Assembly (NCBI RefSeq): GCF_005771495.1
Contig: NZ_VAUW01000007.1
Location: 87,212 to 151,211, forward strand
Length of the DNA: 64,000 nt
Reading direction: 5' to 3'
DNA from: Maribacter sp. ACAM166
Lineage (GTDB): Bacteria; Bacteroidota; Bacteroidia; Flavobacteriales; Flavobacteriaceae
Shown here piece by piece: positions 9,268 to 19,266 of this stretch (within the stretch, counting starts at the first letter, position 1; each line of letters begins with the position of its first letter). Under the pieces are notes generated by a model. The model did no database searches, was not told the DNA's origin, and saw only the letters and a list, made by a program, of their open reading frames with translations. The position numbers and the translations under genes were made by a program.

Positions 9268-9288
9268 CTGATAGAAAAAGGATTTCGC

Positions 9289-9296
9289 TATTTTTG
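9289..9296 (+). promoter_or_regulatory. -7 box directly before the DUF3810 gene
   Basis: TATTTTTG ends 5 nt before the ATG at 9302, predicting a nearly leaderless mRNA. It is divergent from the pepD box 22 nt away. Confidence 0.5.
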
Positions 9297-9301
9297 AGAT
9301 A

Positions 9302-10369
9302 ATGAAGATATCATTAAAAAATGCCGTCGCACTTTCATTGGTTCCCCAAATCATTCTAGTGAAATGGCTCGGGCAGCATGCGGCTTTAGTAGAAGATTAT
9401 TATAGTAATGGATTATATCCATTTATTTCAAAATTTTTCAGATTTCTATTCGGTTGGGTTCCTTTTTCTGTTGGTGATCTACTTTATTTCGCACTAATAC
9501 TAAGTGCTCTTATTTATTTGATAACCCAAAGAAAATCTATTTGGCAACACAAACTTATATTTCTGAGAGACATTGCTATGGTATTATCAGTAACCTATTT
9601 CACGTTCCATATGATGTGGGGACTAAACTATTACCGAGAACCATTGGCAATTAAACTGAAATTGATAGAAACCAAAGACTATCAAGAATTGGTCGATTTC
9701 ACTCAAAAGTTGATTACAAAAACAAATGAAGCGCAATTAAAAATAACCAAGGATTCTAGCTTGGCTGTAGTTATCCCCTATACACAAAACGAAATTTTTA
9801 ATATGACCGTTGCCGGATATAACAACCTAGAAATAATACATCCATTTTTAATGTATACCACTCCCAGCGTAAAGACGTCGCTATTCAGTACAGGATTAAC
9901 CTATATGGGTTATGCCGGTTACCTAAATCCTTTTACAAATGAAGCGCAAACAAATGGCATTCTCCCCAATTTTAGGTTCCCGGTGGTTGTAGGTCATGAA
10001 ATTGGTCATCAACTGGGCTATTCTGCAGAGAACGAAACAAACTTTATCGGGTACTTGGTTACTGCAAAAAATAAAGATGCGTATTTTCAATATGCTGCCT
10101 ATGCGTATGCGTTGGGGTATTGTTTAAATGACATAAGACGCGGAGATCAAGAAGTTTTTGACCGTTTAATTCCCTCCTTAAACCCAGGTGTAAAAAGTAA
10201 TTTTCAGGAAATGGCTATTTTCTGGAATTCGTATAAGAACCCGATGGAACCCGTTTTTAAATCTATTTTCAATTCTTTTTTAAAGGCAAATAATCAACCT
10301 GAAGGCATCAAGAGTTACAACGCCGTGGTATCGCTTTTGGTAGCCTATCACAAACAATATCCCTTATAA
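9302..10369 (+). CDS. DUF3810 membrane protein with HExxH motif
   Basis: 355-aa membrane protein. Three N-terminal hydrophobic segments (about residues 5-25, 50-72, 92-110) are followed by a long soluble part. This part holds VGHEIGHQLGYSAENETNF near residue 233, an HExxH zinc-protease signature with downstream Glu residues that could supply the third ligand. The family is known only as DUF3810; metalloprotease activity is inferred from the motif. No operon partner on the plus strand. Confidence 0.85.
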   Translation: MKISLKNAVALSLVPQIILVKWLGQHAALVEDYYSNGLYPFISKFFRFLFGWVPFSVGDLLYFALILSALIYLITQRKSIWQHKLIFLRDIAMVLSVTYFTFHMMWGLNYYREPLAIKLKLIETKDYQELVDFTQKLITKTNEAQLKITKDSSLAVVIPYTQNEIFNMTVAGYNNLEIIHPFLMYTTPSVKTSLFSTGLTYMGYAGYLNPFTNEAQTNGILPNFRFPVVVGHEIGHQLGYSAENETNFIGYLVTAKNKDAYFQYAAYAYALGYCLNDIRRGDQEVFDRLIPSLNPGVKSNFQEMAIFWNSYKNPMEPVFKSIFNSFLKANNQPEGIKSYNAVVSLLVAYHKQYPL

Positions 10370-10635
10370 ACCGATTTCAGAAAATTACTTTTTTTTATAC
10401 AGAAAGCCTAGTTACAGTTTAATGATTTACTAAGTCAAAATCCTTATCTGTAATATTGAATTTCCAACTGTAAATTCCAAAATTAGAATCCATTACAGCA
10501 ACTCTAATTTAGAGATTTTATCAATTAATTACGTATTCCCATTTTAGGTTAAACTTTGTGTTAAACAAAAGTGAAATAGGCCGAAGATACTGTTCATTCC
10601 CTGTATTTTTAAAATACTAATTCAAACTAAAAACA
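10370..10635. other. AT-rich intergenic region, no gene seen
   Basis: 266 nt between the DUF3810 gene and the large amidohydrolase. I see no convincing ORF, RNA or terminator hairpin. A segment near 10550 (TAAACTTTG) resembles, but does not exactly match, the -7 box, and may drive the amidohydrolase pair. Confidence 0.5.
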
Positions 10636-13590
10636 ATGAAAAAACTAATTTTTGTACTATGCCTACTTTTATGTGGTTCATTTTTAACTGCACAAGAGTA
10701 TTTTCCGGAAAATGCTGGAGTCAAAGCGAATAATAATAATTACACAGCTTTCACAAATGCAAAAATCTATGTAACTCCTACACAGATAATAAATAAGGGA
10801 ACCTTATTAATTCAAAATGATAAAATAGTAAATGCTTCAAGCACGATCAACCTACCAAAAAACACTATAGTTATCGATTTGGATGGAAAATCAATTTATC
10901 CATCCTTTATAGATGTTTATTCCAAATTTGGGGTAGAACAGCCTAAAAAGAAACCAGGTAGTGGTAGATCTGCACAATACGAACCATCTAGAGAAGGCTA
11001 TTACTGGAACGATCATATTATGCCAGAAAACAGGGCTATTACCAAATTTAAATATGATGACAAAGAGGCTAAAACTTTGCGTGAAGCAGGTTTTGGTGTC
11101 GTAAACTCGCATATTCAAGATGGTATTGCCAGAGGTTCTGGAATATTAATTGCATTAAATGGTCAAGGAACAGATGCCAATCGTATCCTAGATGACCAAT
11201 CCGCACAATACTTTTCAATGGACAATAGTATTATTAAAGAGCAGTCATACCCAAGTTCCATAATGGGAACATTGGCATTATTACGACAAATGTATAGCGA
11301 TGCTGCTTGGTATTCAAAAGGTAACTCAACCACTACCGATTTATCTTTAGAAGCTTTAAACGCTAACAAAGGTTTGGTACAGATTTTTGAAGCTAAAGAC
11401 AAAGGACATGATTTACGAGCGGATAAAATTGGAGATACATATGGTATACAATACACGATTCTGGGTGGCGGAAATGAATTTGAACGCATTGAGGAAATCA
11501 AGGCTACCAATGCAAAATTTATTATCCCCATAAATTTTCCAGAAGCTTATGATGTTTCTGACCCGTATGCTGAAGGCTATGTCTCTTTGCAAGATATGAG
11601 ATTTTGGAACCAAGCCCCTACCAACCCAAAAGTTCTGGCAGAAAATGGAGTTCAGTTTTCATTGACTACCTATGACTTAAAATCGCCCTCAAATTTTAAG
11701 GAAAAACTTATGAAGGCTATTGAGTACGGGCTAAATAAAACCAAAGCTTTAGAGGCATTGACTACTGTTCCTGCTCAAATCTTAGGAAAATCAAATGAAA
11801 TAGGTTCTTTACAGAATGGCACCCTTGCAAACTTCTTAATCACATCTGGAGATTTATTCGACAGCTCCACCACACTTTATGAAAATTGGGTACAGGGTAC
11901 TAAAAGTGTAATCAACCCTATGGATACTAAAGATATTCGTGGAGATTACAACATTTCATTACTGGGTACAACATATGATATGTCAATTACCGGTGAAGTT
12001 TCAAAACCCAAATTAGAGGTAAAGCAAGACACAACGAAACTAACATCTAAATTGACTTATGACAATGATTGGGTCACTTTCTCATTTGCAACAAAAGAAA
12101 ATGAGAAAACGTATAGAATGACCGGTGCAATCACCGATATAACTGATAATCTTACAGGTCGATTGGTATTACCCGACGGTACCGAATCACAATTTATGGC
12201 TACAAAATCTAAAGCATTTGAGCCGAAAGGGGACAATAATGACAAATCCATCGAAACTCCAAAAGTGATGCCTGTCACCTACCCAAATGTAGGTTATGGT
12301 TTTGCTGAAAAACCAAAGCAAAAAAATATTTTATTTAAAAATGCTACGGTATGGACGAGTGAAGATGCGGGAATTTTAGAAAACACCGATGTCCTAATCA
12401 AAAATGGTAAGATTGCTAAAATTGGAACCAATTTAAGCGCCGGTGGTGCAAAGGTTGTTGATGCCACAGGCAAGCATTTAACTGCGGGAATTATCGATGA
12501 ACACAGTCATATTGCAGCATTAGCCGTAAACGAATCAGGACAGAATAGTACCGCTGAAGTAAAAATGGAAGATGTAGTTGACCCAGAACATATGGGTATT
12601 TATCGTTCACTTGCAGGAGGTGTCACTTCATTACAGTTATTACATGGTTCCGCTAACCCAATTGGTGGTAGGTCTGCTATTTTAAAATTGAAATGGGGTG
12701 AAGAAGCTGACGGATTGATTTACGACAATTCGCCAAAGTTCATCAAGTTCGCCTTAGGTGAAAATGTAAAGCAAAGTAACTGGCAAAGCTTTTCACGTTT
12801 CCCACAAACTCGTATGGGTGTTGAACAACTTTACATGAACTATTTTCAACGAGCAAAAGAGTACGACACTAAAAAGAAAAGTGGTGAGCCGTATCGTTAT
12901 GATGAGGAAATGGAAGTTTTGGCAGAAATCATAAACGGTGAACGTTTCATATCATGTCACTCGTATGTGCAGAGCGAAATTAATATGATGATGAAAGTTG
13001 CTGAACATTTTGGCTTTAGAATAAATACGTTTACACATATTCTAGAAGGATATAAGGTCGCAGATAAAATGGCAGAGCATGGAGCTGGAGCCGGCACGTT
13101 TAGTGATTGGTGGGCGTACAAATATGAAGTAAATGATGCAATCCCTTACAATGCCGCTATAATGCAAAAACAAGGTGTTGTTACGGCAATTAACAGTGAT
13201 GACAGAGAGATGATTCGACGATTAAACCAAGAAGCTGCTAAAACCATCAAATACGGTGGCATGACCGAATTGGAAGCTTGGAAAATGGTAACTCTCAACC
13301 CTGCTAAGTTATTGCATATAGATAATCGCGTAGGAAGCATAAAGGAAGGCAAAGATGCTGATATAGTCTTATGGTCAGGAAATCCGCTTTCAGTATATTC
13401 AAAAGCGGAGAAAACTATCATTGAAGGAACTACTTATTTTGATATAGAAGTAGATAAAAAAAACCGTGAAACTATTAAAAAAGAGAGAAATGAATTAGTC
13501 ACCATGATGTTAAAAGAAAAAAGTGGTGGCAAGAAAACGCAAGAACCAAAGCAAAGTGTAAAAAGAAACTTCACCTGCGAAAGTCTATAA
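10636..13590 (+). CDS. Exported tandem amidohydrolase-superfamily protein (984 aa)
   Basis: 984 aa with a Sec signal peptide ending about residue 19 (FLTAQ). Two amidohydrolase-like modules follow. In the first (~40-430) the position of the HxH metal motif reads PSFIDVYSKFG, so the histidines are absent. The second (~565-960) has an intact motif, GIIDEHSHIAA, later CHSYVQSEIN and THILEGYK, and a SDD near 855. Only the C-terminal module therefore looks metal-competent. A cyclic amide or imidic peptide substrate is possible but unproven. Paired with the amidohydrolase-like gene 45 nt downstream. Confidence 0.88.
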   Translation: MKKLIFVLCLLLCGSFLTAQEYFPENAGVKANNNNYTAFTNAKIYVTPTQIINKGTLLIQNDKIVNASSTINLPKNTIVIDLDGKSIYPSFIDVYSKFGVEQPKKKPGSGRSAQYEPSREGYYWNDHIMPENRAITKFKYDDKEAKTLREAGFGVVNSHIQDGIARGSGILIALNGQGTDANRILDDQSAQYFSMDNSIIKEQSYPSSIMGTLALLRQMYSDAAWYSKGNSTTTDLSLEALNANKGLVQIFEAKDKGHDLRADKIGDTYGIQYTILGGGNEFERIEEIKATNAKFIIPINFPEAYDVSDPYAEGYVSLQDMRFWNQAPTNPKVLAENGVQFSLTTYDLKSPSNFKEKLMKAIEYGLNKTKALEALTTVPAQILGKSNEIGSLQNGTLANFLITSGDLFDSSTTLYENWVQGTKSVINPMDTKDIRGDYNISLLGTTYDMSITGEVSKPKLEVKQDTTKLTSKLTYDNDWVTFSFATKENEKTYRMTGAITDITDNLTGRLVLPDGTESQFMATKSKAFEPKGDNNDKSIETPKVMPVTYPNVGYGFAEKPKQKNILFKNATVWTSEDAGILENTDVLIKNGKIAKIGTNLSAGGAKVVDATGKHLTAGIIDEHSHIAALAVNESGQNSTAEVKMEDVVDPEHMGIYRSLAGGVTSLQLLHGSANPIGGRSAILKLKWGEEADGLIYDNSPKFIKFALGENVKQSNWQSFSRFPQTRMGVEQLYMNYFQRAKEYDTKKKSGEPYRYDEEMEVLAEIINGERFISCHSYVQSEINMMMKVAEHFGFRINTFTHILEGYKVADKMAEHGAGAGTFSDWWAYKYEVNDAIPYNAAIMQKQGVVTAINSDDREMIRRLNQEAAKTIKYGGMTELEAWKMVTLNPAKLLHIDNRVGSIKEGKDADIVLWSGNPLSVYSKAEKTIIEGTTYFDIEVDKKNRETIKKERNELVTMMLKEKSGGKKTQEPKQSVKRNFTCESL

Positions 13591-13635
13591 TCAGCGTAAC
13601 AGATGCGAAGTATCACAAAAATTAAAACAATTAAA

Positions 13636-14928
13636 ATGAAAAAATATATAACCTTATTCATTGCCTTCGGTTTTGTCATGCAAGTCATAGCACAACAAAC
13701 ACCAGCGCCTAAACAAACGGAAGCGATTACCATTGAAGGTGCAACTGCCCACTTGGGAAACGGGGAAGTTATAGAAAGCTCGTTAATCATGTTCGAAGAT
13801 GGTAAACTAACTTTCGTTGGAGATTCTAAAATGAAAATTGCCCGTAGAGGAAAGATAATCGATGCTACTGGAAAGCATGTATATCCAGGTTTTATTGCTC
13901 CTGCAAAAACTTTGGGATTAGTTGAAATTGACGCCGTAAGAGCTACAAACGATGATGACGAAATTGGAGATTTAATTCCGCATGTACGAAGTTTAATAGC
14001 GTATAATGCTGAATCTAAAGTTGTGGAAAGTATGCGCCCCAACGGAGTGTTATTAGGGCAAATAGCACCCACAGGAGGGCTGATTTCAGGAACCTCATCT
14101 ATCGTTCAATTTGATGCTTGGAACTGGGAAGATGCAGCGATTAAAGTTGATGATGGTGTACATTTAAACTGGCCAAATACCTTTAGGCAAGGTCGCTCGT
14201 GGGCTGGTGAAGAGAGAGGCTACCAACCGAATAAGGAATATACCAAACAGACACAAAACGTAATTGCCTTTTTAAAAAATGCAATGGCTTACGGCAATGC
14301 CGCATCTAAAGAAGTGAATCCTACTTTTGCTGCAATGAAAGGTATTTTTGATGGTACACAAAAACTATATGTTTATGCAGATGGTGAAAAGGAAATTATT
14401 GATGCAATTAATACTCTAAAAGCAAACGGCACGAAGGAAATCGTATTGGTAGGTGGATATCATGCCTATAAAATTACAGAGTTCTTAAAAAGTAACAATA
14501 TTCCTGTTTTGGTTCAGTACACCCACAACTTACCTGTTTTTGATGATGATGATTATGACCTACCTTATAAACTTCCAAAATTATTGGTAGATGCAGGTTT
14601 ATTAGTAGCAATTCAGAATTCCGATGAATCGAACTTTCAAACTAGAAATTTACCTTTCTATGCGGGGCAGGTAGTTCAGCAAGGGCTAGATAAAGAAACT
14701 GCAGTGCAGCTTTTGACTGGAAATACCGCTAAAATATTAGGTATTGATGACCTTTATGGTACTTTAGAAAATGGAAAGAGTGCGACCCTTTTCATCTCGG
14801 AAGGTGATGCTTTGGATATGGCGGGAAATCAATTGACCCGTGCTTTCATCGACGGTAGGGACATTTCCTTGGAAACTCACCAAACCGAACTTTGGAAAAG
14901 GTATATGGGTAAATATGAAGGAAAATAA
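13636..14928 (+). CDS. Exported amidohydrolase-like protein lacking the HxH motif
   Basis: 430 aa from the ATG at 13636, preferred over 13603 because it gives a clean signal peptide (MKKYITL to VIAQ). The composite-domain start and TGKHVYPGFIAPAKTLG mark the amidohydrolase fold, but the expected HxH is APA. The fold continues to LLTGNTAKILGIDDLYGTLENGKSATLFI at the end. With the metal histidines gone it may be non-catalytic, or may act as a partner of the larger amidohydrolase upstream, with which it is probably co-transcribed. Confidence 0.85.
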   Translation: MKKYITLFIAFGFVMQVIAQQTPAPKQTEAITIEGATAHLGNGEVIESSLIMFEDGKLTFVGDSKMKIARRGKIIDATGKHVYPGFIAPAKTLGLVEIDAVRATNDDDEIGDLIPHVRSLIAYNAESKVVESMRPNGVLLGQIAPTGGLISGTSSIVQFDAWNWEDAAIKVDDGVHLNWPNTFRQGRSWAGEERGYQPNKEYTKQTQNVIAFLKNAMAYGNAASKEVNPTFAAMKGIFDGTQKLYVYADGEKEIIDAINTLKANGTKEIVLVGGYHAYKITEFLKSNNIPVLVQYTHNLPVFDDDDYDLPYKLPKLLVDAGLLVAIQNSDESNFQTRNLPFYAGQVVQQGLDKETAVQLLTGNTAKILGIDDLYGTLENGKSATLFISEGDALDMAGNQLTRAFIDGRDISLETHQTELWKRYMGKYEGK

Positions 14929-15015
14929 AATTGATTTATTAATACAACTATAAAACTGTACTTTTAAGCTGATACGTACTGGCTTAAATCAAAAGTTTAT
15001 AGAATGCTACAAACT

Positions 15016-15049
15016 AAAAAAGGTCCGGTTCGCTATCGGGCCTTTTTTT
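15016..15049 (+). terminator. Rho-independent terminator after the amidohydrolase pair
   Basis: GGTCCG (15022-15027) pairs with CGGGCC (15037-15042, one G-U), flanked by A6 and T7. It ends one base before the longest possible frame of the acylase gene, supporting the later start at 15074. Confidence 0.8.
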
Positions 15050-15073
15050 ATGACCAACCAAATATTAATAACC

Positions 15074-17473
15074 ATGAAGCAATTAATCCTATTAAGTCTA
15101 CTAGTCATTACATTTTCATGCAAGGAATCAAATACAAAAACTTCGCCTGAGATAACCTTGGAGGGACTTCAAGAACCTGTTGAAATCACAAGGGATAAAT
15201 GGGGTATCAACCACATTTATGCGAAAAATCAACATGATTTATTTTTTGCACAAGGTTATGCTGCAGCGCAAGACCGACTTTTTCAATTTGAAATATGGCG
15301 ACGACAAGCTACAGGAACCGTGGCCGAAATATTAGGGGAACGGGAACTTAAGCGTGATATTGGCACCCGACTTTTTAAGTTTAGAGGGGACATGACCACA
15401 GAAATGAATCACTATCATAAAGATGGAGCGGAAATCATTACAGCTTATACAAATGGGGTCAATGCCTACATAGAAGAAATTTTAAAAACTCCAGAACTCT
15501 TGCCTGTCGAATTTAAAATATTAAATATACAGCCAGAAAAATGGACGCCAGAGGTTGTGATTTCAAGACACCAAGGCCTATTGGGCAATATTGGAGACGA
15601 ACTACAAATAGGTCGATCGGTGGCAAAATTGGGGGCAAAAACCGTAAAGGATTTATTTTGGTTGCATCCAAAAGACCCATCCTTAGCAATAGACCCAATT
15701 ATTGACACCACATTATTCGATGATGATATACTCGAGCTCTATAATGCCTATCGTAAAAACGTAAAATTTAAAACTGAGGATATCAGTTCTGCATATAAAA
15801 ACACCAAAGAAGAAACAGCCTTATTATCACTATCAGAAACCAAATCTGATTCTTTAGGTATTGGCAGTAACAATTGGGTGGTAAATGGAAGTCTTACCGA
15901 AGATGGAAATACTTATATGGCCAATGACCCTCATAGAACCATTGCTATTCCTTCTCTACGATATATGACCCATCTAGTAGCACCTGGATGGAACGTTATA
16001 GGAGGTGGAGAACCAGAAATACCTGGTATTTCCATAGGTCACAACCAATTTGGATCATGGGGCCTTACCGTTTTTAAAACGGACGGTGAAGATCTTTATG
16101 TATATGAACTAAATCCTGAAAATTCGAATCAATATAAGCACCTTGGCCAGTGGAAAGATATGACCCATATTAAGGAAACCATAAAAATTAAAGGTCAAAA
16201 GGATAGTATTGTAGATCTTTCTTTTACGCATCATGGGCCTGTTACCTTTACCGATTTGGAGAATAATGTTGCCTATGCTGTACGTTGTGCCTGGCTAGAA
16301 CCAGGAGGATCTCCATATTTGGCTTCTTTACGCATGGATCAGGCAAGTACTTGGGAAGAATTCAGGGAGGCTTGCAATTATAGTCATATCCCTGGGGAAA
16401 ATATGGTTTGGGCAGATACAACGGGTACCATTGGGTGGCAGGCAGTTGGAATTGCTCCCATTCGCAAAAATTTTAGCGGACTTGTTCCTGTGCCCGGCGA
16501 TGGTCGCTTTGAATGGGACGGGTATTTACCCATTATAGAAAAACCCAATGATGTAAATCCTGAAAAAGGATTTTTGGCCACAGCCAATCAAAATGTAACC
16601 CCTACAGATTATACAAACTGGGATGCAATAGGATTCTCTTGGGCAGACCCTTATCGTGGTGAGCGTATAGCAGAGGTCTTAGAAAGAGCTAAAAAGATGA
16701 CCATGGAAGACATGAAGGCACTTCAGACAGATTATTTTTCTATTCCTGCCCGTACATTAGTACCCATGCTTGATGGCATAGCATTTGAGAAAAAGGCCTC
16801 GTTAGCCAAAGAAAAGTTAGAAAAGTGGGACTATCATCTTGAAGCCAATTCTATTTCAGCTACCATTTATGTAGAATGGGAAAACCAAATTTTAGATAAC
16901 GCACATGAAAAATTTGTACCACAGGAAGGAAAAGGCCTTGTACCTGATCTTCAAATGAAAACAGTTCTTGATTGGCTACTACATCCTAATTCTAAATTTG
17001 GATCAACCCCAATTTTGAGCAGGAATGATTTCTTGAGCAAAGCATTTAATACCGCCGTAACTAATTTGGAAACTAGACTTGGATCGGATATCAACCAATG
17101 GCAATATGGTCAAAAAAATAATAAACACACTTATATGGAACATGCTCTAAGTGGCGTAGTAAATCAGGACACAAGATCCAACCTAGACCTAGGCCCTATA
17201 GCTAGAGGCGGGAATGGATATACGGTTGGTTCTACCGGTGGAAATCTAAGACAAACTAGTGGTGCCTCATTTAGGATGATTGTAAATACAGGGGACTGGG
17301 ATGCTGCCATTGCCACCAATGGCCCTGGGCAATCCGGCAATCCAAATAGTCCATTTTATGATAATCTTTTTGAACCATGGGCTAAGGACGAATACTTTCC
17401 GGTGTACTATTCCAAGACTAAAATTGATTCGGTAGCGGTAAGTAAGATAATGATAGTGCCAGTGAGGGAGTGA
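15074..17473 (+). CDS. Penicillin acylase family lipoprotein (Ntn hydrolase)
   Basis: 799 aa from the ATG at 15074, which gives a lipoprotein signal (VITFSC, Cys 16); an upstream ATG at 15050 lies against the terminator and is less likely. Family features are VEITRDKWGINHIYA near the start, GYAAAQDRLFQFEIWRR, the autocatalytic processing site GSNNW with the new N-terminal Ser, YMANDPHR, and a late GNGYTVGSTGGNLRQ. It should cleave itself into alpha and beta chains and hydrolyse an amide such as an acyl-homoserine lactone or a beta-lactam-like amide. The substrate is unknown. Confidence 0.92.
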   Translation: MKQLILLSLLVITFSCKESNTKTSPEITLEGLQEPVEITRDKWGINHIYAKNQHDLFFAQGYAAAQDRLFQFEIWRRQATGTVAEILGERELKRDIGTRLFKFRGDMTTEMNHYHKDGAEIITAYTNGVNAYIEEILKTPELLPVEFKILNIQPEKWTPEVVISRHQGLLGNIGDELQIGRSVAKLGAKTVKDLFWLHPKDPSLAIDPIIDTTLFDDDILELYNAYRKNVKFKTEDISSAYKNTKEETALLSLSETKSDSLGIGSNNWVVNGSLTEDGNTYMANDPHRTIAIPSLRYMTHLVAPGWNVIGGGEPEIPGISIGHNQFGSWGLTVFKTDGEDLYVYELNPENSNQYKHLGQWKDMTHIKETIKIKGQKDSIVDLSFTHHGPVTFTDLENNVAYAVRCAWLEPGGSPYLASLRMDQASTWEEFREACNYSHIPGENMVWADTTGTIGWQAVGIAPIRKNFSGLVPVPGDGRFEWDGYLPIIEKPNDVNPEKGFLATANQNVTPTDYTNWDAIGFSWADPYRGERIAEVLERAKKMTMEDMKALQTDYFSIPARTLVPMLDGIAFEKKASLAKEKLEKWDYHLEANSISATIYVEWENQILDNAHEKFVPQEGKGLVPDLQMKTVLDWLLHPNSKFGSTPILSRNDFLSKAFNTAVTNLETRLGSDINQWQYGQKNNKHTYMEHALSGVVNQDTRSNLDLGPIARGGNGYTVGSTGGNLRQTSGASFRMIVNTGDWDAAIATNGPGQSGNPNSPFYDNLFEPWAKDEYFPVYYSKTKIDSVAVSKIMIVPVRE

Positions 17474-17588
17474 ATAAGTAATATTATTAGTTGTACTAGC
17501 TTAAATATTCAATAGATGAGCACTCATTATAATTGATATTGGCTAACGATCAGTATTTTTTGTTCGACTAAACAATGTTTATTTAATA

Positions 17589-17992
17589 TCACTTAGCCAA
17601 TTTCCAACCTAGGTAGGCCATTGGTATATATGCAACAATCAAATCAAGGGCATTGAACCACATTGGTCCTCCTAACAGTGTAATATTAATCGTTCCGCCA
17701 ATCAAAAATAATAATCCAACGCTTAACGCCATAAGCATCTTGTTAGTACTCGCTATTTTCGCTGCAACAAAAGCTCCAACCAGCGTACCCATTGCATGTG
17801 CTAAAAATGGAAAAAAAAATGCTTAGGTTCAAATAGGTGCATAGTAGCTTTCAAACCTTCCATAGTAGTAATATCCCCTCTCTCCGGTGGTGTAATTACG
17901 AATCCACTTATCCTTACGATGCCCATATTAATAATACTTCCCACAACTAATCCGGCAACGATGGCCAAAATATTTTTTAGAATAGGCTTCAT
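17589..17992 (-). pseudogene. Small membrane protein broken by a homopolymer frameshift
   Basis: Two minus-strand frames (17801-17992 and 17589-17792) are pieces of one ~134-aa membrane protein. The first ends with FEPKHFFFHF then a stop; the second continues with LAHAMGTLVGAF. The frame changes at a run of nine T (plus-strand A9, 17811-17819); one extra T, or two fewer, restores the frame through PFLAHAMG. About four transmembrane helices are predicted. It begins 21 nt after the moeA stop on the same strand, so it may be the last gene of the cofactor operon. Real decay, slippage or a sequencing error are all possible. Confidence 0.8.
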
Positions 17993-18013
17993 ATAAATTT
18001 ATTTAAGGGTTAA

Positions 18014-19204
18014 TTATTTCGTTTTAATAAAGTTAACCAACTCCCCTACCCTATAGATTTCATCTCTAGGTTCTAAACAAATAAACCCATCTGCCTTAGC
18101 CAAACTTGTAAGGTCTCCTGAACCATTTTCAGTAACAGAACTTGCCCATAAAGTTCCTTCTTTCCATGTTGTTTTAACTTGAATAAATCGTGTCAATGGA
18201 GGTGTTATTTGTAATTCGGCAGCAAGTTTAATATTATGTTCAGTCACGGGTAAACCCCATGAAGTAGTAAGCCATGGCAAAAAGTATAGATGATAATTAG
18301 CAAACGTAGAAACGGGATTGCCTGGAAAGGAAAAAACCACTGTCTTTAGCTCTTTATGAATTCCGAACCAAAATGGTTTTCCTGGTCGTTGAGCCACCCT
18401 ATGAAACACCTTTTCTACTCCTAAAGATTCCATCACTTCTGGAATAAAATCAAACTTTCCTTTAGAGACTCCACCACTCAATAATAGTACATCATTTTTA
18501 ATTAAAGCGTTTTTAAGTTCACGATGAATGATTTCCTTTTCGTCAATTAAATGAAGTGAAGTAGCCTCAATTGCTGCGACTGACAAAGCTGCTTCTAAGG
18601 TAATTGTATTGGATTTTCGAATTTGATGCGGTAACGGAAAAGCATCAACCTCAACCAATTCATTACCCGTAGCTATTGTACATATTTTTGGATTACCTTT
18701 TACTGTTACCAGTGAGTTCCCAACCGACGCCATAACACCTATTTCAGCAGGAGTAATTCTAGTACCGGCAGCAAGAATAATAGTTCCTTTTTTTTCATCA
18801 CTACCTTGGTAATGAATATTTTGACCCTTGGTAACTTTCTCGTTTAATGTCACCTCACCATTTGCAATGGTTATGTGCTCGTACATGATAACCGTATCTG
18901 TATTTTCTGGTACAACTGCACCGGTCATCACTTCTAAACAGTTACCGGTATTTTTTAAAATTTGTTGCGGAACACCTGCCGCAGCTTCTCCTTCAATTTT
19001 AAACTTATGTCCTGTATTTAATAGTTCTGAAAAGCTGACAGCAATACCGTCTTTAGTAGCACGATTGAAAGGAGGAAAATCACGATCCGCACAAATATCC
19101 TCCGCCAAAATTCTATTCAAACTTTTCATAAGAGGAACAACATCTGTTCCTAAGTCTAAAGGATAATCCATTACTTTTTGATATGCTTCCTTGAATGTGA
19201 TCAT
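18014..19204 (-). CDS. moeA: Molybdopterin molybdotransferase MoeA
   Basis: Inserts molybdate into adenylated molybdopterin, the last step of Mo-molybdopterin formation. 396 aa, with family motifs DRDFPPFNRATKDGIAV near residue 40, MTGAVVPENTDTVIMYEH near 92, LLSGGVSKGKFDFIPE near 242, RVAQRPGKPFWFG and FSFPGNPVS. It comes late in a minus-strand cofactor operon, 62 nt after tauE. Confidence 0.96.
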   Translation of the reverse strand: MITFKEAYQKVMDYPLDLGTDVVPLMKSLNRILAEDICADRDFPPFNRATKDGIAVSFSELLNTGHKFKIEGEAAAGVPQQILKNTGNCLEVMTGAVVPENTDTVIMYEHITIANGEVTLNEKVTKGQNIHYQGSDEKKGTIILAAGTRITPAEIGVMASVGNSLVTVKGNPKICTIATGNELVEVDAFPLPHQIRKSNTITLEAALSVAAIEATSLHLIDEKEIIHRELKNALIKNDVLLLSGGVSKGKFDFIPEVMESLGVEKVFHRVAQRPGKPFWFGIHKELKTVVFSFPGNPVSTFANYHLYFLPWLTTSWGLPVTEHNIKLAAELQITPPLTRFIQVKTTWKEGTLWASSVTENGSGDLTSLAKADGFICLEPRDEIYRVGELVNFIKTK

Positions 19205-19266
19205 GTTGATAAAGATAAAACTAACTTGAAAAAAAGTTAGATACGTACAGGACTAATCCTAAAAAA

